A stretch of 64,000 bases of DNA from assembly GCF_918741295.1 (NCBI RefSeq), contig NZ_CAKKNB010000002.1, positions 124,001 to 188,000 of the forward strand, given 5' to 3'. The notes below the pieces were generated by a model that did not search any database, had not been told where the DNA came from, and saw only the letters and a program-made list of their open reading frames with translations. Source of the stretch: Aquabacterium sp. CECT 9606 (lineage in GTDB: Bacteria > Pseudomonadota > Gammaproteobacteria > Burkholderiales > Burkholderiaceae_C). A program made the position numbers and the translations under genes. Shown piece after piece: positions 1 through 9,864 of the stretch (the first letter of the stretch is position 1; the number at the start of each line of letters is the position of its first letter).

Positions 1-1
1 G

Positions 2-901
2 GAAGTGGGTGGCGACGAAGGTGCCGCGCAGGTGGCCAAGCTGTGGCGCCAGCAAGGCATCAAGCTTGATTTCTTACTGGACGAAGGCTTGGTGATCACG
101 CACGGCCTGGTGCCTGGCGTGAAGGCGCCGGTGGCCTTGGTGGGCCTGTCGCAAAAGGGCTACCTCACGCTCAAGCTCACCGCCAAGGGGCAACCGGGCC
201 ACTCCAGCCAACCGCCCAAGCGGCATGCGATCGGGGTGCTGGCCGAGGCCTTGCAGCGCCTGGAGGCCCATCCCTTGCCCGGCCGCCTGGAAGGCCTGCC
301 CCGCGAAATGATGGAGTCGGTGGCGGCCGAGGCGAGCGGCCCGATGCGCGTGGTGTTGAGCAATCTGTGGCTGACGCGGCCTTTGGTTGAGCGCGAACTG
401 GCCAAGACACCGGCTGCTGATGCCATGCTGCGCACCACGGCCGTGCCGACCATCTTGAACGCCGGTGAGTTGGAGAACGTGGTACCGGGGTTGGCGTCGG
501 CCACCATCAATTACCGGCTGCTGCCGGGCAACACCAGCCAGGATGTGATCCAGCACGTGCAGCAGGTGGTTGAAGGCCTGAACGTGAGTGTTGAGCGCCA
601 GCCCAAGGGTGCGGAGGCCGCGCCGGTTTCCAGCACCGATTCAAAAGCGTATCGGGCTTTGGCGCGCAGCTTGCGCGAGTTGCAGCCGGGCACGGTGGTG
701 GCGCCGGGGTTGCTGATCGGGGGCACGGATTCGATTCACTTCGCGGACTTGGCAGAGACCATCCTGCGCTTTCGGCCCATTCATGCCACGGCCCAGGACT
801 TGCCGCGCCTTCATGGCACGAATGAGCGCATTGGTGTGGCGCAGTATGCCGAGATGATTCAGTTTTATGAGCGGCTGCTGCGGAATGTCAACAAGCGTTG
901 A
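2..901 (+). CDS. M20 family metallopeptidase, 3' part (truncated by window edge)
   Basis: This is the C-terminal 299 residues of a zinc-dependent M20/M28-type carboxypeptidase or deacylase; the 5' end lies outside the window. The first visible residues, EVGGDEGA, match the family segment after the catalytic glutamate. The middle part (GQPGHSSQPP, about residue 65) is the start of the lid/dimerisation domain. Near the C-terminus GGTDSIHF and HGTNERI match the region holding the last metal-ligand histidine. The long form with an insert before GELENVVPG resembles the CPS1/Gly-X carboxypeptidase branch. Substrate cannot be told. A GTG at position 5 is not the true start because the conserved frame continues upstream. 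Base use is like the rest of the window. Confidence 0.85.
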   Translation, partial: EVGGDEGAAQVAKLWRQQGIKLDFLLDEGLVITHGLVPGVKAPVALVGLSQKGYLTLKLTAKGQPGHSSQPPKRHAIGVLAEALQRLEAHPLPGRLEGLPREMMESVAAEASGPMRVVLSNLWLTRPLVERELAKTPAADAMLRTTAVPTILNAGELENVVPGLASATINYRLLPGNTSQDVIQHVQQVVEGLNVSVERQPKGAEAAPVSSTDSKAYRALARSLRELQPGTVVAPGLLIGGTDSIHFADLAETILRFRPIHATAQDLPRLHGTNERIGVAQYAEMIQFYERLLRNVNKR

Positions 902-975
902 ATCGAACTGAACGTGCAGCTGACCGCGGCTGGCCCACGGCGCTCGTTATCGGCGCCAAACTTTATGCGTCGAAT

Positions 976-1078
976 ATTGTAGACAATTTCGACACGTCAA
1001 GGCAATATGTTGAACACTTCGACATGCCCCAAGGATGTGTCGAGTGAAATGCATTTTCTCGACACATGGCATTCGACA
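976..1078 (+). promoter_or_regulatory. fic promoter and operator-like repeats
   Basis: A plausible sigma-70 promoter is TAGACA (980-985), 17 bases, CAATAT (1003-1008). The same stretch holds TTCGACA at 988-994 and again at 1018-1024 (exactly 30 bases apart), ATTGT-AG-ACAAT (976-987), and a perfect 10-base inverted repeat ATGTGTCGAG (1035-1044) / CTCGACACAT (1058-1067) around the palindrome AAATGCATTT (1047-1056). A further TTCGACA is at 1072-1078. The right arm overlaps the fic start codon, so a bound repressor or an RNA hairpin could block expression. The repeats are directly visible; their function is inferred. Confidence 0.5.
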
Positions 1079-2160
1079 CCCAAACCCCATACAACACGCT
1101 TCCTGACCTGCCCCCTGTGGGTGACATTGAAACGCGCGCCGTGCTCAAGGCTTGCATTGAAGCTCGCGCCGCCGTCGCCGAGGCCAAGGCAGCCGGCCTG
1201 CTCGTCCCCAACCAGGGCGTGCTGATCAACAGCATCCCTTTGCTCGAAGCCCAGGCCAGCAGCGAGATCGAGAACATCGTCACCACGACAGACCAGATGT
1301 TCCTGTTCGATGGCGCCAGCGAGTCCGAAGCCGACCCCGCGACCAAAGAGGCGCTTCGGTATCGCGCCGCACTCTGGCAAGGCTTCCAGCAACTCAAAGA
1401 CCGCCCGCTAACCACCAACACGGCAGTCCAGATCTGCCGCGCCATCAAAGGCGTTGAGCTCGACATCCGCAAGACCCCTGGCACCACCTTGCGTAACGAA
1501 CGCACTGGCGAGACCATATACACCCCGCCGGAAGGCGAAGCTCTGCTGCGCGACAAGCTGGCCAATTGGGAGCAGTTCATGCACGGTGCCCTGGCCGGTA
1601 CCGATGCGCTGGACCCATTGGTGCGCATGGCCATCGGGCACTACCAATTCGAAGCCATCCACCCCTTTGTAGACGGCAATGGCCGCACGGGGCGCGTACT
1701 CAACCTGTTGTACCTGGTTGACCAAGGCCTGCTGGACATTCCCGTGCTGTACCTGAGCCGTCACATCATCCGCAACAAGGCTGACTACTACAACGGCCTG
1801 CTGGCCGTGACCACCGATGGCGCGTGGGAGCCGTGGATTCTGTACATGCTGCGCGGCGTGGCTGATACGGCCCGCTGGACCACACGCAAAATCGTGGCAC
1901 TGCGATCACAGATCGAAGAGACCGCCGAGCGCATGCGCACGCAAGCGCCTCAGATCTACAGTCGCGAGTTGGCTGAACTGATCTTCGTGCGGCCGTATTG
2001 CCGCATTGCCCATCTGGTCGAGGCGGGCCTGGGCCACCGCCAGACCGCAAGCGTGCACCTCAAGCAACTCGTGGCCATCGGTATCCTTCGAGAACACAAA
2101 TTAGGGCGGGAGAAGCTGTTCCTTAATCCCAGCTTCATCGAGTTGCTCAAACAGGATTGA
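1066..2160 (+). CDS. Fic family protein-AMP transferase (class II, self-inhibited) with C-terminal winged helix
   Basis: The 364-residue protein carries the Fic signature HPFVDGNGRTGR with catalytic His199, so it is expected to transfer AMP from ATP to hydroxyl groups of target proteins, including itself. An N-terminal inhibitory helix (S65-S-E-I-E69-N70, fitting S/T-x3-E-G/N) marks it as class II, in which the inhibitory glutamate sits in the same chain, so no separate antitoxin gene is needed. The C-terminus (about 305-360) looks like a winged helix ending in a DNA-binding wing, as in SoFic-like proteins. The gene stands alone. ATG 1066 lies inside a perfect inverted repeat, which suggests autoregulation. 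Targets are unknown. Confidence 0.9.
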   Translation: MAFDTQTPYNTLPDLPPVGDIETRAVLKACIEARAAVAEAKAAGLLVPNQGVLINSIPLLEAQASSEIENIVTTTDQMFLFDGASESEADPATKEALRYRAALWQGFQQLKDRPLTTNTAVQICRAIKGVELDIRKTPGTTLRNERTGETIYTPPEGEALLRDKLANWEQFMHGALAGTDALDPLVRMAIGHYQFEAIHPFVDGNGRTGRVLNLLYLVDQGLLDIPVLYLSRHIIRNKADYYNGLLAVTTDGAWEPWILYMLRGVADTARWTTRKIVALRSQIEETAERMRTQAPQIYSRELAELIFVRPYCRIAHLVEAGLGHRQTASVHLKQLVAIGILREHKLGREKLFLNPSFIELLKQD

Positions 2161-2509
2161 ACGGTCACGCCATGCAGCACCCCTTCTTCACAGGTCCGCA
2201 AGAGCACTTCTTTCGGCCTTTGACACACGGATGTTGCGGCCGACACCAAATTGAGTCAAAACGCTGGGCCATCCCATGAAGCTGTGAGCCGCCCATTTGG
2301 ACACGCCAATGAGTGCTCAAGCGGGTTTGCATTGATCGGGCTGGCTCAAAGAGCCGTCGGCACACTGGCTCATCCTTCGCTCGGCGCCAACACGCGCAGG
2401 CACTTGCTGGCGCGAGACAGAGGATCGCCACCGGCGGAACGGGCAGTTGGGGGCGAGGTGTCCCTGACACCCTGCGCGCGGCATCAGAACGTTGCGCAGG
2501 CCCCCTTCC
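2161..2509. other. Intergenic stretch without a supported gene
   Basis: Convergent gap between fic and a minus-strand PEP-CTERM gene. Short open frames exist on both strands but none has a ribosome site or recognisable protein pattern. Positions 2303-2321 match 18 of 19 bases of a segment inside the YkgJ-like gene (33721-33739), perhaps a decayed fragment. A 7-base inverted repeat (CCTGCGC/GCGCAGG) lies about 2470-2499, without a T-run. Confidence 0.4.
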
Positions 2510-3646
2510 TCACGCGCGGCTGGATCTGCGCAAACGGTGTAGCCCGATGGAGGCCAAACCAACCAACATCAAAGCAAGAGTCTCCGGCTCCGGGACGGCC
2601 TGTACCGCATTGAATCCTGCAATTTGTTCGCCAACATAGGATCCCACCGAATCATTCAGAACGTTGCCGATCGGTTTCTGCTCCGCGGTTGGGTCTACCA
2701 AGCCCTCATTATCAAAGTTGCCCAAGTACTTGAAGAACTGGTATCGAACCACGACCGACGGGTCACCTTTCAGATCCAATGACTTGGAGACCTCATCGAC
2801 TTTGCCTGGTTGCAGCACTTGCCACTCAATCTCAGTCTCCGGCATGTCATCAAGTGCAGCGACATCATCATTCTGGAATGCATGGTGCCCGCCCATCAAA
2901 TCGTTGAGGCCCACGTTCTCGGGCAAGGTGGTCTGAACGATCTTGACCCAGTAAGCATTGTTTTGTGGAACAACCGGATCGACTTGCTGGGCCTTGATGA
3001 CCGCAACCACCGGTGCAGCTGGTTGAGCTGGGGCGGGCGGTGGAGGCGGTGTGAAGGTCACTGATGGGATCGCCACATTCGCGGCAACCAGTGCCCCAGG
3101 CGCAGCCCCCTCGACAAGCCAGCTGTAGGTGGTCTTGGTGGGTGAGCCAAGCGTACTCACCCCAAAGTGGTCACAAGGCACATTCGGATAACCGACATTT
3201 CCGAATTTCCAGCAGCTTTCGCCAGGCGTATTGAAGACGCCCGAGGCCGTGGCGGCGGACCACACGCCATTGGTAAAATTGGCAAGGTAAGTCACCTTGG
3301 CACCAATGACATTGCCCACACCATCCTGCAAGTCGCTCACCGCAGGCAAGCCATAGCGTTCGACATCTCCAGGCGATGGCGTTCCGAAGTTGCGGTTCAG
3401 ACCAAACACATCGGTGATCTCACTCTTCGTGATGCCCTCAAGTTCGATGACGAAGCCGTGCGCCGTTATGCCGGTGTCGTTCACCGCGTCGAAGTTGGCC
3501 AGGGATCCGAACGTTGGCGTTGCATGTGACAGCAACGGGGTGGACAGAAATGCAAGTGCAAGTGCAAGTGCAGATGCAGATGCAGATGCAGATGCAGATG
3601 GTCTGAACATGCTGGTTCTCCAAGATCTCACACGCGTCTTCATCAT
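2510..3646 (-). CDS. PEP-CTERM sorting-domain secreted protein with repeat-built signal peptide
   Basis: Secreted protein of about 378 residues ending in a PEP-CTERM tail: VPEPETLALMLVGLA, then the basic LHRLRRSSRA. Such tails are handled by an exosortase, whose gene is not in this window. The N-terminus is a signal peptide whose hydrophobic core is almost entirely (Ser-Ala)5(Leu-Ala)3, encoded by eight 6-base units, ending near SHA|TP. The mature part has a Pro-rich linker (TPPPPPAPAQP, about 205-220) between two unrecognised regions. Tandem ATGs at 3646 and 3643 follow GAGG; the second has the better spacing, and a TTG at 3649 is less likely. The gene follows the gyrB terminator, so it has its own promoter. 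Function of the mature domain is unknown. Confidence 0.85.
   Translation of the reverse strand: MMKTRVRSWRTSMFRPSASASASASALALALAFLSTPLLSHATPTFGSLANFDAVNDTGITAHGFVIELEGITKSEITDVFGLNRNFGTPSPGDVERYGLPAVSDLQDGVGNVIGAKVTYLANFTNGVWSAATASGVFNTPGESCWKFGNVGYPNVPCDHFGVSTLGSPTKTTYSWLVEGAAPGALVAANVAIPSVTFTPPPPPAPAQPAAPVVAVIKAQQVDPVVPQNNAYWVKIVQTTLPENVGLNDLMGGHHAFQNDDVAALDDMPETEIEWQVLQPGKVDEVSKSLDLKGDPSVVVRYQFFKYLGNFDNEGLVDPTAEQKPIGNVLNDSVGSYVGEQIAGFNAVQAVPEPETLALMLVGLASIGLHRLRRSSRA
3551..3598 (-). repeat. Hexanucleotide tandem repeat (8 units) in a signal-peptide coding region
   Basis: On the plus strand the units are TGCAAG x3 followed by TGCAGA x5, 48 bases without interruption. On the coding (minus) strand they read TCTGCA x5 and CTTGCA x3, encoding Ser-Ala x5 and Leu-Ala x3. 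Gain or loss of a unit keeps the frame and changes signal-peptide length by two residues. Confidence 0.9.
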
Positions 3647-3781
3647 CAACCTCGTGAACTTGTGACAACTTTGGAATAGTTACACCGTCGGCAAGCCCAG
3701 ATGTTGACGCACGTCAAATGCCAATTGCCTGGCTCTGCGGTCCTGCCTACTCATTCGCCGCGCACGTGCACTTCGCCAAGT

Positions 3782-3808
3782 AAAACGCCCGGCTATGCCG
3801 GGCGTTTT
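3782..3808 (-). terminator. Rho-independent terminator of gyrB
   Basis: Perfect 12-base arms AAAACGCCCGGC (3782-3793) and GCCGGGCGTTTT (3797-3808) with a TAT loop. It lies 39 bases past the gyrB stop. The A/T flanks make it potentially bidirectional, but the only gene ending into it is gyrB. Confidence 0.85.
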
Positions 3809-3846
3809 CTGTCGGAACCTTTCACTATCCGTGTCACCCGACAACG

Positions 3847-6483
<2,637 letters not shown>

Positions 6484-6495
6484 TCACAGGAGAAA

Positions 6496-7431
6496 TCAGG
6501 CGCGGCGGCCGGTCCTGACGCGCCAGGCCATCAAGCCCAAACCCAGGCCCATCAAGGCCCAGGTGCCGGGCTCAGGCACGAGCGTGCGGGTGGGCAACAC
6601 CGAGCCATAAGCGCTCATCAAGCCTGTGAAACCCACGGTCAGGGCCTGGTTGGAGGCATTTCGAACGTGGATGGAGAACGTGCGTTCCAGCAAGTTGGTG
6701 CCACTGGTGCCCAGGGATGAGCCATCAGCCACCACCACATCCGAAAATCCAATGGATTCGTACAAATTGACAGGCTCGCCACCGTCAAACACCTCGGATG
6801 CATCTGAATCGCCCCGCAGGGCAAACATGGTCAACTGAAAGCTGGCAGAGCCTGATGCCTTGATGCCCACCGGGTTCCAGGCGCGGTCTGCCAAGGTATT
6901 GGCATTGGCATTTGCCTGCAGGAGCAAGGTGCCGGTGAACACGGCATCTGTGTTGCGAGACAAGGTCCACTGGCTCGTCGCCGTGGCAGTCGACAGCAAA
7001 GAAGCCCCTTGGGGGACGGTGCGGTAAAAGCCGAAGGGCACATTGCTGAAAGTGGCTGCGTCGGCCGTCACTTGCGCTGAAAGGTTTCCGCCATCTTTGG
7101 AGGATTGGAGCAGGCCGGAGGTCAACGCCAGTTGGTCTTGCAACTTGGTGGTGTCCAGCAGGCTGCCGGCACCAAGGGTGGAAGTCCTCTGGTCTTGGAT
7201 CGAGGTCAGGTAGGTGCCGCTCAGGCGAGCGTCACCCGCCAGTACAACAGAGGTGTCGGCATCGATGAGTTTCAAGGATGGCGAGGTGAAATCGAACTTG
7301 TTGAGGTCGGTTAGCTTGACGCTGAAATTGGTGAGTTGTGCTTGCCCCGTCACGACTTGAGCTTGCGCCAGCTGAGGCCATGGGGCCAGTGCGGCCGCCA
7401 AGGCCACCGACAAAACATTGAACTTGGACAT
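6496..7431 (-). CDS. PEP-CTERM sorting-domain secreted protein (dnaN-gyrB insert, second gene)
   Basis: Predicted secreted protein of 311 residues. It starts with a signal peptide (MSKFNVLSVALAAALAPW, cleavage near AQA|QVV) and ends with a PEP-CTERM tail: VPEPGTWALMGLGLGLMAW and then RVRTGRRA. The mature domain is Thr/Ser/Ala/Leu-rich, beta-like, and not recognised. ATG 7431 is preceded by AGGGAG at good spacing; the longer upstream frame has no ribosome site. Its tail is nearly identical to that of the neighbouring upstream gene (7517-8467), so the two are probably paralogues or share a duplicated anchor. The pair sits between dnaN and gyrB, all on one strand. Confidence 0.85.
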   Translation of the reverse strand: MSKFNVLSVALAAALAPWPQLAQAQVVTGQAQLTNFSVKLTDLNKFDFTSPSLKLIDADTSVVLAGDARLSGTYLTSIQDQRTSTLGAGSLLDTTKLQDQLALTSGLLQSSKDGGNLSAQVTADAATFSNVPFGFYRTVPQGASLLSTATATSQWTLSRNTDAVFTGTLLLQANANANTLADRAWNPVGIKASGSASFQLTMFALRGDSDASEVFDGGEPVNLYESIGFSDVVVADGSSLGTSGTNLLERTFSIHVRNASNQALTVGFTGLMSAYGSVLPTRTLVPEPGTWALMGLGLGLMAWRVRTGRRA

Positions 7432-7516
7432 GACACTCCCTGATGCGTTTTGAATAACGTGCATTGAACGACATGACCCAAGTCTTTCTGAACCGGAGAA
7501 ACCCGGCATTCAAAAA

Positions 7517-8467
7517 TCAGCGGCGGCCCTTGGTCCGCCAAGCCATCAAGCCCAAGCCCAGCCCCATCAAAGCCCAAGAACTGGGTTCTGGCACCGTCGT
7601 GGCCTCCAACGTGGCGGCCGTGCCCACGCTCATGAACAACTGGCCGCTCAGTTCGCCCATGCTGGCATTGCTCAGCCTCACGCTGAAGCTGTTGCGGAAA
7701 CTGTCGCTCAGCAGATAGTCGGGGTCCAAGGACAAGCCCGAGGCATCCAGGATCTGCCGGGCACTGGCAAAAGCTTCGGCTGAATCACCAAAGGGCTCAC
7801 CATCGGCACCATCCGCGCTGAGCCGCACAGCGGTGAAGGCCAGCATCGTCAGTTGCACACCGTATTGACCACCCGCCATGTGCTGCACCAGGCTGCCTTG
7901 GGTCAACTGGCTCAAATCCACATGGGCCTGGACCTGGGTGGTGCCATCGATCACCAAGACCGTGTTGGGCGACAAGGTCCAGGCATGGTCACCGACCAGG
8001 GGCGAGGGCACCCCACTGTCATCCACGCTGGAGCCGTAGCCACTGACCACCCCGGTGGAGTCGACGTACAGCCACTCGCCGGCTTGCGCGCCAACACCGT
8101 TCAAGTCCTGGACGGTGCTGGCTTTGAGTTGGGAGTAAGCGGTGTAGGCCGTGCCTGACCCGCCCGCAGCCAACTCCCCGGATTGAGAGGTGACCGAGCC
8201 AATGGGTTGGGAGAACACATCGTTGCTCAAGACCACATGCTGAGCATCGTTGGGTTGGTAGTACCCGGCATAGGCACCCACTTGGTTGAAGCGCACCCAG
8301 GGCGTGACGCCATCGCTGGGGTCCAGGTCTTCCAGGTGATAGGACAAACCACTGATCCAGGCCGATCCCGTGCTCAGGACTGCATCGCTCTGGGCCCATC
8401 CCGGGGTGCACAGGGCCAGGGACATAGCCCCGGCCAGCCAGGCTGATTTCATCGTCATCATCTTCAT
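7517..8467 (-). CDS. PEP-CTERM sorting-domain secreted protein (dnaN-gyrB insert, first gene)
   Basis: Predicted secreted protein of 316 residues with a signal peptide (core AWLAGAMSLALCTPGWAQ), an unrecognised Gly/Ser/Asp-rich mature domain, and a PEP-CTERM tail of VPEPSSWALMGLGLGLMAW followed by RTKGRR. ATG 8467 follows GGGGTGGGGAAG; further in-frame ATGs occur within five codons, so the exact start is uncertain. An ATG at 8497 is excluded because it is the last codons of dnaN. The gene starts only 26 bases after the dnaN stop and is probably cotranscribed with it, which would tie expression of a surface protein to a replication operon. Confidence 0.85.
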   Translation of the reverse strand: MKMMTMKSAWLAGAMSLALCTPGWAQSDAVLSTGSAWISGLSYHLEDLDPSDGVTPWVRFNQVGAYAGYYQPNDAQHVVLSNDVFSQPIGSVTSQSGELAAGGSGTAYTAYSQLKASTVQDLNGVGAQAGEWLYVDSTGVVSGYGSSVDDSGVPSPLVGDHAWTLSPNTVLVIDGTTQVQAHVDLSQLTQGSLVQHMAGGQYGVQLTMLAFTAVRLSADGADGEPFGDSAEAFASARQILDASGLSLDPDYLLSDSFRNSFSVRLSNASMGELSGQLFMSVGTAATLEATTVPEPSSWALMGLGLGLMAWRTKGRR

Positions 8468-8493
8468 CTTCCCCACCCCGGTATTCCAGATCC

Positions 8494-9618
8494 TCAAATC
8501 CGCATCGGCATCACGACGTATTTGAAGCCTTCGATCTCGGGGTTGGTGATCAAGGCCGAGCTGTTGCTGTCGTGCAGCGACACGGTCACCATGTCCTGGC
8601 TCATGTTGGCCAGCACGTCCATCAGGTAACCCACGTTGAAGCCGATCTCGAAGGCGTCACCGCCATAGTCGATCTCAAGCTCTTCCTTGGCCTCTTCCTG
8701 CTCGGCGTTACTCGATGCAATGCCCAGGGCGCCGGGCGACACGTTCAGGCGCACGCCCTTGAACTTCTCGCTGGTCAGGATGGCAGCGCGCTGCAAGCTG
8801 GACAACAAGGTGGCGCGGCCCAGGGTGATGTGGTTCTTGTGGTTCTTGGGGATGACGCGGTTGTAGTCGGGGAACTTGCCCTCGACCAGCTTGGTCACGA
8901 ACTCCAGACCACCGAAATTGAACTTGGCCTGGTTGCCAGCAAAGCGCATCTCGATCTGCTGCTCTTCTTCGGCTCCCTTGGGGTCGTCTTTCAGCAGGCG
9001 TTGCAGCTCGAGCACCGTCTTGCGCGGCAGGATGACTTCCTGCTTGGGCATCTCGACTTCGAGCGTGGCTTGCGCCAGTGCCAGTCGGTGGCCATCGGTG
9101 GCGACCAGGGTCAAGGTTTTGCCTTCGGCGACGAACAGGATGCCGTTGAGGTAGTAGCGGATGTCGTGCACCGCCATCGAAAAGTGCACCTGGCCGATCA
9201 GGCTTTTGAGCGTCTTTTGCGGCACGCTGAAAGCGGGGCCGAAATCGACGGCCTCTTGCACGAGGGGGAAGTCTTCGGCGGGCAAGGTCTGCAAGGTGAA
9301 GCGGCTCTTGCCGGCTTGCAGGGTCAACTTGGCCTGGTTGGCGGTGAGGGAGACGAGTTGGTCGCTGGGCAGGCTCTTGAGGATGTCGATCAGTTTCTTG
9401 GCCCCGACGGTGACGGCGTAGTTGCCATCGTCGCCATCGAGCTGGGCCGCGGTGCGGACTTGGATTTCGAGGTCGCTGGTGGTGAATTCGACGGAGCCGT
9501 CAGTCTTGCGGATCAGCACGTTTGCCAAGATGGGCAGAGTATGGCGACGTTCGACGATACCGGCAACCACCTGCAGGGCTGAGAGAACTTTTTCTTGAGC
9601 TGCTTTCAACACAATCAT
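8494..9618 (-). CDS. dnaN: DNA polymerase III sliding clamp (beta subunit)
   Basis: The ring-shaped beta clamp tethers polymerase III to DNA. The 374-residue length fits the family (about 366-375). Recognisable parts are the N-terminus MIVLKAAQEKVLSALQ, GRHTLPILANVL-like RRHTLPILANVL, TDGHRLALA, the GGLEFVTKLVEGKFPDYNRVIP segment and the canonical C-terminus EGFKYVVMPMRI. It lies downstream of dnaA on the same strand, 246 bases away, with DnaA boxes in the gap. The following gene begins 26 bases past its stop. Confidence 0.98.
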   Translation of the reverse strand: MIVLKAAQEKVLSALQVVAGIVERRHTLPILANVLIRKTDGSVEFTTSDLEIQVRTAAQLDGDDGNYAVTVGAKKLIDILKSLPSDQLVSLTANQAKLTLQAGKSRFTLQTLPAEDFPLVQEAVDFGPAFSVPQKTLKSLIGQVHFSMAVHDIRYYLNGILFVAEGKTLTLVATDGHRLALAQATLEVEMPKQEVILPRKTVLELQRLLKDDPKGAEEEQQIEMRFAGNQAKFNFGGLEFVTKLVEGKFPDYNRVIPKNHKNHITLGRATLLSSLQRAAILTSEKFKGVRLNVSPGALGIASSNAEQEEAKEELEIDYGGDAFEIGFNVGYLMDVLANMSQDMVTVSLHDSNSSALITNPEIEGFKYVVMPMRI

Positions 9619-9717
9619 TTCAGTCTTTCAAATTGGTCGTCGTAGTAGAGGGCCGCATTTTTTGTGAACAACGCTATTTTGTCTTGTTCCATCAATGGTT
9701 TAGACCAATGACAAGCC

Positions 9718-9818
9718 TGTGGATGGCACCCGGCAACGTTTTGGGGACAACAGACAACAACTTTGGAAAAAGCCCAGGGCCTGTGGATAAGCAGGTGCTT
9801 GTCCTTTATTTATCCACA
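9718..9818. promoter_or_regulatory. DnaA-box cluster in the dnaA-dnaN gap (candidate oriC part)
   Basis: Two perfect 9-base DnaA boxes face each other: TGTGGATAA (9782-9790) and TTATCCACA (9810-9818). A degenerate box, TGTGGATGG, lies at 9718-9726. The flanks include AT-rich runs (about 9655-9690 and 9803-9815). The 246-base gap between dnaA and dnaN is unusually long for an operon. It may be the origin itself or a DnaA-controlled dnaN promoter region. Confidence 0.6.
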
Positions 9819-9864
9819 ACCTTGTTGGCTTGACATTCTCCACTGCTTCGGCATCTGTTATTCG

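Noticed and set aside
1066-2160. fic as part of a toxin-antitoxin pair
   Set aside because: No small partner gene next to it, and the inhibitory motif is within the same protein (class II).
2251-2613. Plus-strand frame of 120 codons after fic
   Set aside because: No ribosome site, no recognisable protein pattern, and its end overlaps the PEP-CTERM gene on the other strand.
3551-3598. Tandem repeat as a CRISPR array
   Set aside because: 6-base units without spacers, inside a coding signal peptide; no cas genes.
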